Shown here piece after piece: positions 12,450 to 23,162 of a stretch of DNA of 64,000 nt. Position 1 is the first letter of the stretch; every line of letters starts with the position of its first letter. This DNA comes from Cannabis sativa (taxonomy: Eukaryota; Streptophyta; Magnoliopsida; Rosales; Cannabaceae): the NCBI RefSeq assembly GCF_029168945.1, contig NC_083604.1, positions 31,677,686 to 31,741,685 of the forward strand, in the 5' to 3' direction. The notes under the pieces are model-generated. The model was not told the DNA's origin. It did not search any database and saw only the letters and a program-made list of their open reading frames with translations. The position numbers were made by a program, and so were the translations under genes.

Positions 12450-14641
12450 TGTAAAGCCCGCTTAGTTAATTTGGAAATTAGCAGTTATTTATGTTAATCA
12501 GGAAATTATTTATAGCTATTTAAATAATTTATTATGGAATTCAGATATGCATGAGTATGTTATCAGCAGTTTTTATATTTCGCATTTCCGGTGTCCGGTA
12601 TTTTGGAACGCGGCGTTTGGCTCAAATCACAACTTAGTATGTTAGTATTTTGGGGACGGGTTTTAGACATTGGGAATGTCGGGAATGGCCGGGAATTTAG
12701 AATGTCCCAAAAATACCCCTTTAGTATGATTTTAGTGATTTTATGGTGGAGGGGCAAAATGGTCTTTTTGCCCCAATTGTATTTTGTCTTATATGATTTA
12801 ATAAATGAAGTAAATGTTTAAATTATGCATGTTATTTGGCTGAATGATTTATGGTGTAAAGACTCCTTTTTACTCATTTCTCTTTTAACTTAGAAAAAAT
12901 TAGAAAAAAAAAAAATCAAAAAGAAGCTCTTTTCCTCTCTCTCTCTATTCGGCCATTAGAGGCAGTCCCTTGGGTGATTTTTCTTCTTCAAATTCTTGTA
13001 GATTTCAGCTTGTGGTGTGATTTTAATCAAGGTATTTCTTGGCTTTAATCTTTCCTTGTTTTTCTTGAATAAAATGATGAAAATGGATGAAATTGCATGT
13101 GATTGTGAAATGTTCTTGCTGCTGTGATTTTGTTGTTTATTTATGGATTCAAAGCATGTTTTTTGATGTTAAATGAGTTGTGTGAAGCATGAGTAGCTAG
13201 GTTGTTCAAGCTTTTAATTTATATATGAAAATTGATGATTTTTGTGAGAAAATGCATGTTTTGTTTCTGTATAATTGCTGGGTGTTTTTGTTAGTTTGCA
13301 GAGGGTTTTTCTTGCTTAGTTAAGTAGAATTAACTAGGCTAGGGTGCATGCTAGTGGGTTTAACCAAGTTTGAGTTCTTGAACTCAAAGCTTGGTCTTCA
13401 ATGGTGAAATTTGCTTGTGAGGTTTCTGGGTAGGTTTGAGGCCTTGGAATGGTCATTTGGGACCTATGTAGGAGGTCTGGAAAGTTTGGGACCATTTGGG
13501 TTCGAATTGGTCAAGATATGGGAATTTTAGTTCTTTGCTGCGAGAGAATTGATTGCATCCGGAATTCGGATGGGGTTCGAATTTTCCCGAGGCAGATTGG
13601 GTTAGACAGCGGACTTCGGATGGGGGATTTTTCGAACCCACAGTTTTCCTCGTTTTTTGGGTTTTTAGGGGTATTGCCATGCTTTTTATCGATAGGAAAC
13701 TTTTAGTTTCAAGTTTTAGTCCCGGGAAGTGATTTAGCGTGTCGCTTATAGCGTTGTGATTTTTATGGTTTAGGAGCCGATGTCACGTAGTTCGGCTTCG
13801 GTTCCGGTCGGGTTGGCCGGCACACCGAAATCGGAACCCGGGTAAGATTAGTATAACGGTATGCATATGTAGTTTACATGTTTAGCGTGCATGTAGGAAG
13901 CACAGTTAGTTTACATTAGATATGTATTTAGGCTTCGAACCACCCAACCTGTCACGTCGGTACGGTACGGAGTATGACCGACGGCGGAGTATGGCCAGGT
14001 TCGACCGTCAGTGACAGTTTTGGTGGTTCGGTCTTATTGACCTATCCGTCGGTACGGTGGAGTATGACCCGACGGCGGAGTATGTGGGATTCGACCGATC
14101 GGGAGGATACTTGTCAATAGTGCGAGTCCCCGAACGTTCAAAACTCGGTACCATGTTGGACATGGCGGTAGTGCTCGGTACCATGTTGGACATGGCGGTA
14201 GCGGGACTCGGTATCGTGTTGGACACGGCGGTCGGTTTATTGTATGATATTATTATGCTTTTCTTGCGGGTACGTCGACTCACGGTTACGTTGCATGTGT
14301 AGGTAAAGGCAAGGCGATTCTTGATGGACCGTGAGCGAGCTTATGGGATTGTACATGTCGGGGCGGTTAGGCACAGGAGCGTACGATCCTCGGGACGGCA
14401 CGGTGAGATTTTGTAAATGTCGTTAGACGACTTTATTTTGATGTAAAAATTAAACGAGTAAAAACGTTTGTAAATATTTTTATAAATCGGGATCCGAGAC
14501 TTTTGTAATATGGTTTATAAGTTTAATTAAAAAGCAAAATTTTAATTAATCACGTTTTTCCATAAACCTCGTTGATTAGCAACGAAGTACACGGTACGTT
14601 TAAAAATCACGTAATACGCCTAAGATAGTTAGGGTGTTACA
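12450..14641 (+). repeat. 5' LTR of gypsy element
   Basis: Begins TGTAAAGCCC and ends GTGTTACA. Matches 19585-21776 over its whole length. Contains a near-palindrome at 13364-13394 and a tandem repeat at 14144-14233. Open frames inside it have no domain and are not genes. Confidence 0.95.
14144..14233. repeat. Three tandem units inside the gypsy LTR
   Basis: Units of 30, 33 and about 27 bp beginning CTCGGTA. The first two contain the hairpin CCATG-TTGGA-CATGG; the third has a diverged CGTGTTGGACACG version. The same array is at about 21280-21369 in the other LTR, with CAG where this copy has CGG. Upstream, 13948-14100 holds two copies of a GTCGGTACGG...GGAGTATG motif. Confidence 0.85.
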
Positions 14642-14644
14642 ATT

Positions 14645-14660
14645 TGGTATCGGCTACGCG
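14645..14660 (+). other. Gypsy primer binding site, altered
   Basis: TGGTATCGGCTACG three bases after the LTR. The usual initiator-Met site is TGGTATCAGAGC, so the CAGAG part reads CGG here. The position is right; the match is broken. Confidence 0.7.
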
Positions 14661-14921
14661 AGGGTTGTCTTAGAAGATCGTCACGACATGTACAATCATC
14701 ATCGGCGGTTAGCTCGGTTCACGGTTCGATGGCCTTTATTGCTTTAGTAGTTTATTGTATTCGGTTATGAAAAAGAAAAAGCTGTTAGGAAGCATGTTAG
14801 TAACTTTGATAGTAGAATAGGCGCATGTTTCATTTCTAATTTCCAAATTAAGCGGCATTAGTAAGCTCGCCTTGAATACGACACGATATGCCAACTCTTG
14901 GTTTCGCGGGCGGTTAACTAG

Positions 14922-16110
14922 ATGGACGCCGGGCGGACTACCGGGAGTCGAGGCAACTCGGTGGGGTCGAATCGGGGAGAGGGAGCTCGGTTTCCCCCAC
15001 TGCTAGGGGGCGGGGTAGAGGTCCCGAGGCGGGGCTCGTGGTCGGGGTGATGAGAACCCGCCACGGGGCGCCGAGCTCCCCCGTCGATCGGGGAGCCCGG
15101 CGGGAGTTGCGGTTTGCGGAAATGCAAGCCGGGATCGAAGAGCAAGACCTCGAGATTCGGAGGTTGAGACGACGGGGTGCTCCTGCGGTTCCGGTGCAGT
15201 GGTTCCGGTGGCACACCTGCCCTGCTGCCCGGCCGAGATGGTAGTGGCGGCCCACGGTGGAACCTTTATATGAGCGGTTCGGAGAGCGAAGCACCTCCGT
15301 ATTCACAGGAGGTCCGAGATGTGTCGGCCGAGCGGTGGCTTACGGTGATCACCGGAATCTTGAACTTTATGGGTGTCACCAGGCAACGACGAGTGGTGTG
15401 CGCCACATTTCGGTTCCGAGGAGGATGCCCTGGTATGGTGGGACATGGTGTCTCGGATTCACGATGTCACCACCATGACTTGGGAGAGGTTCCGGGAACT
15501 CTTCAGCGCGAGTACTACAACGAGGCGGTTAGAAGCGCCGAGAAGGAATTCGTTCACACGACTCGGCGGGAGAACATGAGTGTCCTTTGAGTATACTACT
15601 CGGTTGTGGGTTGGCGAGGTTAGCCTCGGGTATTGTGCGAGGCCAGGCTTCGATGAGAAAGGAGAAGTATGCGGACGGGTTGAATCCCAAGATCGGGCAT
15701 GACACGATGATTACCACGCGACGACGGCACCACTGCGCTCGGATGGTGGAGAAGGCCTTTGCGGTGAGGGCGCGGTGGGATGTATGTCGGATTCGGCCCG
15801 GTACTCGGTTGGTGGCGGAGCTCTACCCCTCTGCATCGAGGCTTGCGGGGAGTAGTGGTTCGGCCATTGATCGGAGGAAGAGGGCACCCACGCTTCGGCG
15901 GCTCGAGTCGAACGAGAGGTTCGGGGGAACCGAACGGAGGGAGTCGTCACCGGTGGTAATGAGACTCGCTTCTCCTATCCAGGAGTGCCCCTATCTGTAA
16001 GAGGCATCATCGGGGAGAGTACGCAAGGCGGGGATGCTTTCATTGTGGCATGCCGGAGCACTTCGAGGGAATGTCCCCGGCTCCGGCCGGGAGGCAGAAA
16101 GCTCCGGCGA
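14922..16110 (+). pseudogene. gag: Gypsy gag, frameshifted
   Basis: A likely start ATG at 14922 (ATGGACGCC) follows the LTR by about 280 bp. Capsid-like coding is split over several frames, with very high CGG content. A zinc knuckle of the CX2CX4HX4C type is recognisable at about 16035-16076 (CFHCGM...H), but one base is missing before its last cysteine. In an intact relative the product would be the capsid-nucleocapsid protein binding element RNA. Extent is approximate because no single frame spans the region. Confidence 0.7.
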
Positions 16111-16500
16111 TGCCCACTCCGGCCCGGGGTATTCGCGATCACGCGGCTTATGCGGATGCCGGCCCATCGGTTGTTACGGGTCGGATTCTTATTAACGACT
16201 CGTTTTATTCGATCTTGTTTGATTAGGGCTACACGTTCTTATGTGGCGGCCGAGTCTTTAGTAAATTGGGTAGACCCTTTGATAGATATGAGTCGGGGTT
16301 TGGAACCACATTTTTGACGGAGAATTGGTTATCTCCAATAGGTGGATTAGGTCTATGCCGATCGGGATAGATGGTAGAGAGTTGAGCGGCGATCGATAGA
16401 GATGAGCTTAGTCGAATTTGATATTATTTTAGAGATGGATTTCCTATCTAAATATTCGGCGAGCATTGATTGCAAGAGGAAGATGGTGGTCTTCCAGCGA
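16110..16500 (+). pseudogene. Gypsy aspartic protease remnant
   Basis: The stretch VVTGRILIND...ILFD, then a stop, then GATRSYV in another frame fits the retropepsin block whose active site is D-S-G-A. The TTTGATTAGGGCT sequence near 16217 lacks about three bases at the active-site serine. Further on, ILEMDFLSKYSASIDCKRK corresponds to the conserved segment after the protease. Not functional as written. Confidence 0.65.
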
Positions 16501-16784
16501 AAGTGAAGAAGCCGTTCGTATTTGTGGGTTCGGTTCGGGGGATCTCGGATCCGGTGATCTCGGCTATGTCGGCGAGAGTGTATTGCACGGTGGGTGCTTA
16601 GGGTTTACGGCCGTGGTGGTGGACACCACTCGGCCGGACACCATTCGGCCGAGAGGACATCGGCGTGGTTCGGGAATTTTTGGACGTTTTTCTGAAGAAC
16701 TTCCGGGGTTACCACCTCGGCGGGAGATTGACTTCGTGATTGACTTTGCACCGGGGGTGGATCGGTTTCTAAAGCCCCGTATAG

Positions 16785-17600
16785 GATGGCTCCGAGTGAA
16801 CTTAAGGAATTGAAGATTCGGCTCCGGGGGTTGCTTGACATAGGGTTCATTCGGCCCGATGTATCACCTTGGGGAGCCCGGTTTTGTTCGTGAAGAAGAA
16901 GGATGGATCGATGAGGATGTGCATCGACTACGAGAGAGTTGAACAAGGCGACGGTGAAGAATAAATATCCATTACCTAGGATCGATGACTTGTTCGATCG
17001 GCTTCGGGGGAAGACGGTCTTTTCTAAGATTGATCTCGGGTCGGGTTATCATCGGTTGAGGATCCGAGAGGAAGACATTCCAAAGACGGCTTTCCGCACT
17101 AGGTATGGACACTACGAGTTCTGGTTATGTCATTCGGACTAACCAATGCTCCTATGCGGCATTCATGGACACGATGAATAGAGTATTCAAGGATTTCCTC
17201 GATATCTGTGTAATTGTGTTTATCGATGACATCCTCGTGTGTACTCTCGGTCGGAAGAGGAGCATGAGTTACATCTTCGGACAGTCTTGCAACGACTTCG
17301 AGAACATAGACTCTACGCCAAGTTCGAAATGTGAGTTACGGATTTGTCTCGGGTGTCCTTCCTAGGGCACATAGTGAGTAAAGATGGGATCGAGGTGGAT
17401 CCGGGAAGATTGAATCCGTCGGGGATTGGCGAGACCGAAGGCGTGAGCGGAGATCGAAGCTTCTTGGGGTTGGCCAGGTACTACCGTGTAGGTTCGTGGA
17501 GGGGTTCTCCAAAATTTCAATGCCCACTAGCAGGAGCTTACAAAGAAGAATCGGCGATTTATGCGAGTCGGATAAATGCGAAGCTAGTTTTCGGGAGAGT
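16785..17600 (+). pseudogene. pol: Gypsy reverse transcriptase, frameshifted
   Basis: Starts near [10 protein letters not shown] (16785), then [35 protein letters not shown], the catalytic FIDDILV at 17219-17239, and FLGHIVSKDGIEVDPG. At least four frame changes separate these blocks. Glutamines normally found in the DQL and YHQL motifs are arginines here, both CGG codons. In an intact element this enzyme copies genomic RNA into DNA inside the particle. Confidence 0.85.
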
Positions 17601-18000
17601 TTGAAACGGAGGTTGATTACTGCTCGGTACTAGCTTTGCCTTCGGACGAGGAGAAGTTCGTGGTCTATTGTGACGCATCCAAACGGGGTTTGGGGTGCGT
17701 GATTGATGCGCCGATCGGGTTATCGCTTACGCCTCCCGTCGGTTAAAGGATTATGAACGGCGATGCCGACTCATGATTTAGAATTGGCGCGGTGGTTTTT
17801 GCCGAAGATTTGGCGGCATTACTTGTATGGTGAGAAGTGCGAGATCTATACGGAGCCATAAAAGTCTCAAGTATTTCTTTACTCGAGAAGATTTGAACAT
17901 GAGACAGAGGCGTTGGTTGGAGTTAGTGAAGGATTATGATTGCGAGATCCTCTATCATCCGGAAAAGCCAATGTAGTGGCCGGGTGCCACGAGTAGAAAG
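17600..18000 (+). pseudogene. pol: Gypsy RNase H domain, frameshifted
   Basis: Blocks [46 protein letters not shown] and [23 protein letters not shown] follow RT in the usual order. The RRLKDYERR block has two CGG arginines where relatives carry glutamine. Several small indels break the frame. Confidence 0.8.
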
Positions 18001-18179
18001 GGGCCGGGCGGGTAGCTAGCATGGTTCGGATCTCACCTCGGCTAAGCGAGAGGATATGGTCGAGTCCGACATTGAGTTGGTGGTAGGTCGGCTACACAAC
18101 TTAACGCTCTTGCAATACGATCTGTTAGAAAGAATAAAAGTTGCTCGGACGACGGAATCCGGAGTTAGTGAAGATCCAG

Positions 18180-19250
18180 AGATGAGGTGCGCGTGGTCAA
18201 GCCAAGGACTTTTCGGTGTCGGATAGTGGGATGCTTTTGTATAAAGCCGGGGTTTGCGTCCGAACGGTGTGGACTTGAGGAACGAGATCTTTGAGGAGGC
18301 TCATTCTACCCAGTATTCTACGCATCCCGGCACCACCAAGATGTACCAAGATTTGAAAGCCGTACTTCGGTGGAGCGGTATGAAGAAGAATTTGGTAAGA
18401 ATTCGTATCGAGATGCCTCACTTGTCGGCGAGATCAAGGCCGAACATCGGAGACCGGCGGGTTGTTGCGGCCTCTAACCCTACCGAATGGAAATGGGAGG
18501 ATATTACTATGGATTTTGTGGTCGGGTTACCTAGGACCACGGGTATGTATGATTCCATACGGGTAGTGGTGGACCGATTTACGAAATCTCGCTCATTTTC
18601 TCATTCGAACGACGTTTACGGTGGATCGGTTGGCGAGTTATATGTCGGGGGAGATAGTGAGACTTCACGGGAGTGCGAAGTCTATAGTTTCGGACGAGGG
18701 GATGAAATTCACCTCCAAATTTTGGCAAAGTTTGCAACGGGCAATGGGTACGAAGCTAAAATTCGGTCTGACGGCATTTCATCCTCGGACGGATGGTCGG
18801 TCAGAAAGGACAATTCGGATATTGGAGGATATGCTTTGAGAGCTGTGTTATGGACTTTGAGGGTTCATGGAATAAATACCTACCGTTAGTAGAGTTCTCA
18901 TATAACAACGGTTATCGGAGTACGATAGGGATGGCACCACATGTTGTTGTACGGTAGGAAATGTAGATCCCACATCCTTTGGGATGAGACGGGGAGAGGA
19001 AATATCTAGGTCGGAGTCAGTTCAGCGGACCAATGAGGCAATAGAGAAGATTTAAGCTAGAATGCTTGCCTCCCGGAGCGGACGAGGAAGAGTTACGCGG
19101 TCAGAAACGTCGAGATGTTGAGTTCAGGAGTAGGGGACCATGTGTTTTTGCGAGTATCTCCGATGAAGGGGATTAAACGTTTCGGGGAAAAGAGGCAAGT
19201 TATGCCCTAGATTTACTGGACCTTTCGAGATTCTCGAGAAGATAGGTCAA
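18180..19250 (+). pseudogene. pol: Gypsy integrase, frameshifted
   Basis: The N-terminal zinc region shows EEAHSTQYSTHPGTTKMY, but its CxxC half is lost in a shifted stretch (about 18390-18440). The catalytic core shows MDFVVGLP, SDEGMKFTSKFW and HPRTDGRSERTI, so the D, D and E positions are present. Three positions that are glutamine in relatives (HPQTDGQSERTIQ) are arginine, all CGG. An intact version would insert element cDNA into chromosomes. Confidence 0.82.
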
Positions 19251-19565
19251 GTGGCATATCGATTAGCATTGCCTCCAGCTTTATCAGCAGTGCACAACGT
19301 ATTTCATGTCTCAATGTTGAGAAAATACGTTTCAGACCCCTCTCATATAATCAGTTATGAGAGCCTTCAGCTTCAGTCAGATATGTCCTATGAGGAACGG
19401 CCCGGTGCGGATCTGGATAGAAAGGATAAAGTCCTTCGGAATAAGACCATAGCGTTGGTCAAGGTTCTCTGGAGAAAGCGGTAAGGTGGAAGAAGCCACA
19501 CAGAGCTAGAATCGGATATGCGAGCTCGATATCCGAGTTATTCGGAGTTAGATTTCGGGGACGAA
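19250..19565 (+). pseudogene. pol: Integrase C-terminal and chromodomain-like tail
   Basis: [25 protein letters not shown] is the usual GPF/Y-adjacent block, followed by [13 protein letters not shown] and, after a frame change, a segment of the EEATWELE type and RYPELF. Such a tail is typical of plant chromoviruses and can direct integration to heterochromatin. CAG codons are normal in this last 300 bp, unlike upstream. The tail is short, so a full chromodomain is not certain. Confidence 0.65.
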
Positions 19566-19570
19566 ATCCT

Positions 19571-19584
19571 TTTAAGGGGATAGT
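19571..19584 (+). other. Polypurine tract of gypsy element
   Basis: TTTAAGGGGATAGT directly before the second LTR start TGTAAAG. Confidence 0.75.
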
Positions 19585-21776
19585 TGTAAAGCCCGCTTAG
19601 TTAATTTGGAAATTAGCGATTATTTATGTTAATCGAAATTATTTATAGCTATTTAAATAATTTATTATGGAATTGATATGCATGAGTATGTTATCGGCGG
19701 TTTTATATTTCGCATTTCGATTGTCCGTATTTTGGAACGCGGCGTTTGGCTCAAATCACAACTTAGTATGTTAGTATTTTGGGGACGGGTTTTAGACATT
19801 GGGAATGTCGGGAATGGCCGGGAATTTAGAATGTCCCAAAAATACCCCTTTAGTATGATTTTAGTGATTTTATGGTGGAGGGGCAAAATGGTCTTTTTGC
19901 CCCAATTGTATTTTGTCTTATATGATTTAATAAATGAAGTAAATGTTTAAATTATGCATGTTATTTGGCTGAATGATTTATGGTGTAAAGACTCCTTTTT
20001 ACTCATTTCTCTTTTAACTTAGAAAAAATTAGAAAAAAAAAAAATCAAAAAGAAGCTCTTTTCCTCTCTCTCTCTATTCGGCCATTAGAGGCAGTCCCTT
20101 GGGTGATTTTTCTTCTTCAAATTCTTGTAGATTTCAGCTTGTGGTGTGATTTTAATCAAGGTATTTCTTGGCTTTAATCTTTCCTTGTTTTCTTGAATAA
20201 AATGATGAAAATGGATGAAATTGCATGTGATTGTGAAATGTTCTTGCTGCTGTGATTTTGTTGTTTATTTATGGATTCAAAGCATGTTTTTTGATGTTAA
20301 ATGAGTTGTGTGAAGCATGAGTAGCTAGGTTGTTCAAGCTTTTAATTTATATATGAAAATTGATGATTTTTGTGAGAAAATGCATGTTTTGTTTACGTAT
20401 AATTCTTGGTGTTTTTGTTAGTTTGCAGAGGGTTTTTCTTGCTTAGTTAAGTAGAATTAACTAGGCTAGGGTGCATGCTAGTGGGTTTAACCAAGTTTGA
20501 GTTCTTGAACTCAAAGCTTGGTCTTCAATGGTGAAATTTAGCATGAGGTTTAAGGTAGGTTTGAGGCCTTGGAATGGTCATTTGGGACCTATGTAGGAGG
20601 TACGGAAAGTTTGGGACCATTTGGGTTCGAATTGGTCAAGATATGGGAATTTTGGTTTCTTTTGCGAGACAAGAATTCGGTTGGTATCCGGAATTCGGAT
20701 GGGGTTCGATTTTCCCGAGCCGGGAATTGGGTTGGGCAACCGGACTTCGGGATGGGGGATTTTCGAGAACCCTAGTTTTCCTCGTTTTTGGGTTTTTAGG
20801 GGTATTGCCATGCTTTTTATCGATAGGGAAACTTTTAGTTTCAAGTTTTAGTCCCCGGGAAGTGATTTAGCGTGTCGCTTATAGCGTTGTGATTTTTATG
20901 GTTTAGGAGCCGATGTAACCGTAGTTCGGCTTCGGTTCCGGTCGGGTTGACGGCACACTGAAATCGGAACCCGGAGGTAAGATTAGTATAACGGTATGCA
21001 TATGTAGTTTACATGTTTAGCGTGCATGTAGGAAGCTTTGTTAGTTTACATTAGATATGTATTTAGGCTTCGAACCACCCAACCATGTCACGTCGGTACG
21101 GATTTGGAGTATGACAATGAGGCCGGAGTATAGCCGTTCGACCGTCGGCCTTGGTTGGTGGTTCGATCTTATTGACCTATCCGTCGGTACGAGTGGAGTA
21201 TGACCAGCAGCCGGAGTATGACCGGTTCGACCGATCAGGAGGATACTTGTCAATAGTGCCGTCCCCTGAACGTTCAAAACTCAGTACCATGTTGGACATG
21301 GCAGTAGTGCTCAGTACCATGTTGGACATGGCAGTAGCGGGACTCAGTATCGTGTTGGACACGGCGGTCAGTTTATTGTATGATATTATTATGCTTTTCT
21401 TGCGGTACGACTCACGGTTTACGTTGCATGTGTAGGTAAAGGCAAGGCGATTCTTGATGGGACCGTGAGCGAGCTTATGGGATTGTACATGTCGGGGCGG
21501 TTAGGCCTGGAGCGTACGATCCTCGGGACAGCACGGCTGAGATTTTGTAAATGTCGTTAGACGACTTTATTTTGATGTAAAAATTAAACAGTAAAAACGT
21601 TTGTAAATATTTTTATAAATCGGGATCCCGAGACTTTTTGTAATATGGTTTATAAGTTTAATTAAAAAGCAAAATTTTAATTAATCACGTTTTTCCATAA
21701 ACCTCGTTGATTAGCAACGAGCTGCACAGTACGTTTAAAAATCACGTAATACGCCTAAGATAGTTAGGGTGTTACA
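19585..21776 (+). repeat. 3' LTR of gypsy element
   Basis: Same length as the 5' LTR. Long blocks are identical (for example 19770-20380); differences cluster at CAG, CTG and CCG sites. Near-palindrome CCAAG...CTTGG at 20491-20521. Ends GTGTTACA before AGCAG. Confidence 0.95.
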
Positions 21777-21781
21777 AGCAG
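21777..21781. repeat. Target-site duplication AGCAG, right copy
   Basis: Matches 12445-12449 and confirms the gypsy boundaries. Confidence 0.9.
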
Positions 21782-22137
21782 GGTGCTGGGCGAGGCTCAC
21801 GCGCGCGCATCCTGGGTTTTTCGAGTGCCTGGTGCACAACGATGCACCCACTCGACAGCCTTGAATCCCGATTTTTCAAAATTCATATCTTTTTCGTTTT
21901 CATCGGAATTAAGTTCCGTAAAAACAAAAATTGCTTAATTTTTCACAAGGAATCCAAATAAAATGTTTTCAAAAATAGAAAAAATATTTTTCATCAAAAA
22001 AACTCGTACAACATACACTTTCATCACATAAGCACATAAACCAACATGAAACCATCCAAATCAACACATAATATATTAAACATCGTTTTAATTCATATTT
22101 CATGAAAGTAAATCATTATTATGGCTCTGGTGTCGAT
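21777..22137 (-). other. Element F leader, PBS-proximal part
   Basis: GC-rich island with GCGCGC palindromes (21797-21815) and a hairpin at 21823-21853, then AT-rich DNA and a diverged PBS at about 22121-22134 (minus strand CGACACCAGAGCC). It aligns, inverted, with 56117-56450 of element D. Confidence 0.8.
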
Positions 22138-23162
22138 TGTTGGAAATATTTTACCAGGATCTAGATTTACTACCAAGTATGTTTCATTAACATCCTAACA
22201 TGAATTCTAAAACAATGAAATAAACACATAAGAGTTTAAGAAAGCCTTACATTGGGTGCAGCGGAATATAATGACTCCTTCCATTCAGATCTCTAGCCCT
22301 TGATTCCTTTCTGTAGCAGAGCATAATCAAGATCTGAATCTCGATCTCTTTCTCTCCTTCTTGTTGGTGATGATTTTCCACAATCTTACATACTATGATT
22401 GAGGTACCACTTGATGTGTGTGGGCACTACTCATTCACTGAAGTGTTTCGAAATTGTAGATAGGAAAAGAGAGAGAAAGTGGCGTTCAGGAATTCTCTCT
22501 GAAAAGAATGAGATGCAATTGTGTGTTGTTTCTTGAAGCTATTACTTTCTATTTTTAGAATGCCCTCTAGGTTTAGGTTAGAATTGTGTGGCATTAAAAT
22601 AATGGAAAAATAAAATGGTAAACCTCTTGCATAGTGGGCAGCCCATATAAGGAGATTGGGCCTCACTTTGCAACTTTCCCGTTTTCTCAAAAAGGCCAAT
22701 TTTCCAATTTAACCTTTTAAATGCCAATTCTAATTATTTAATAACTTAAAAAAAATTATTAAATAATATTGCCATTTAATGTATTTATTAATTTAGACAT
22801 ATAAAGTATCTTAATTAATAAATAAACCTAGAATCTCTTTTCCTTAAAATTTTGCCCTTGCTTAGTGAAAATTCATAAAGTAGACATAGTCTAACTTTTA
22901 GAATTATAATTGATTAATTAAAATCAATTAACTGAGTCTTACAAGTAGTATGGTCTCAACTAGTATGGGGACCATGGGTCTATTTAACCGAGCTTCTAAT
23001 AAGTCGAACCGAATTTACCAAGTAAATTCCCTAACTTATTAATTCCTTATTGAATCCACTCTTAAGACTTGGAATTGCACTCTCAGTCATATAGAACGCT
23101 CTATATGTTCCATGATATAGACAAGTCATTAGTTATCTATTGTTATAATCCTAATGTGATCA
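22138..23162 (-). repeat. Truncated 5' LTR of element F
   Basis: Starts TGTTGGAAATATTTTACCAGG and is homologous to 7544-8620 of the element 1 LTR. It breaks off at 23162 in ...CCTAATGTGATCA where element A begins. The remainder is not seen elsewhere in the window. Its TATA position reads CTATTTTTAG (about 22550) and is mutated. Confidence 0.9.

Larger units (their letters stand above)
12450..21776 (+). mobile_element. Ty3/gypsy chromovirus-like element with TSD AGCAG
   Basis: Complete plus-strand element of about 9.3 kb with two 2192-bp LTRs (12450-14641 and 19585-21776), a PBS, a degenerate gag-pol and a PPT. Domain order is gag, protease, RT, RNase H, integrase, which is the gypsy order. 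The integrase end and a short tail resemble plant chromoviruses (Tekay/Del-like is my inference). Coding frames are broken many times, often where conserved family sequence would have CAG or CTG. It is inserted in the GC island of element F. Confidence 0.93.
9449..23162 (-). mobile_element. Copia element F, old and twice interrupted (leader and 5' LTR only)
   Basis: Minus-strand member of the same copia family. Its leader runs 9449-12449, is interrupted by the gypsy element, and resumes at 21777. A degenerate PBS (about 22121-22134) and a truncated 5' LTR (22138-23162) follow, cut off by element A. The gag, pol and 3' LTR ends would lie beyond the left window edge because element 1 is inserted at 9448/9449. 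It is the oldest visible layer of the left half. Confidence 0.85.

Noticed and set aside
12209..12821. Short frames over the hairpin repeat and gypsy LTR start
   Set aside because: Repeat-derived (NPKNRNFW-like repeats) and LTR non-coding sequence; similar frames recur at 19678-19950 only because the LTR is duplicated.
14918..15590. Several overlapping frames of 98-137 codons in the gypsy gag region
   Set aside because: They are shadow frames in GC-rich DNA. The real gag coding crosses frames and is already annotated as a pseudogene.
22427..22699. 90-codon minus-strand frame in LTR F
   Set aside because: Lies in LTR sequence; not kept in the other LTR copies and without any domain.
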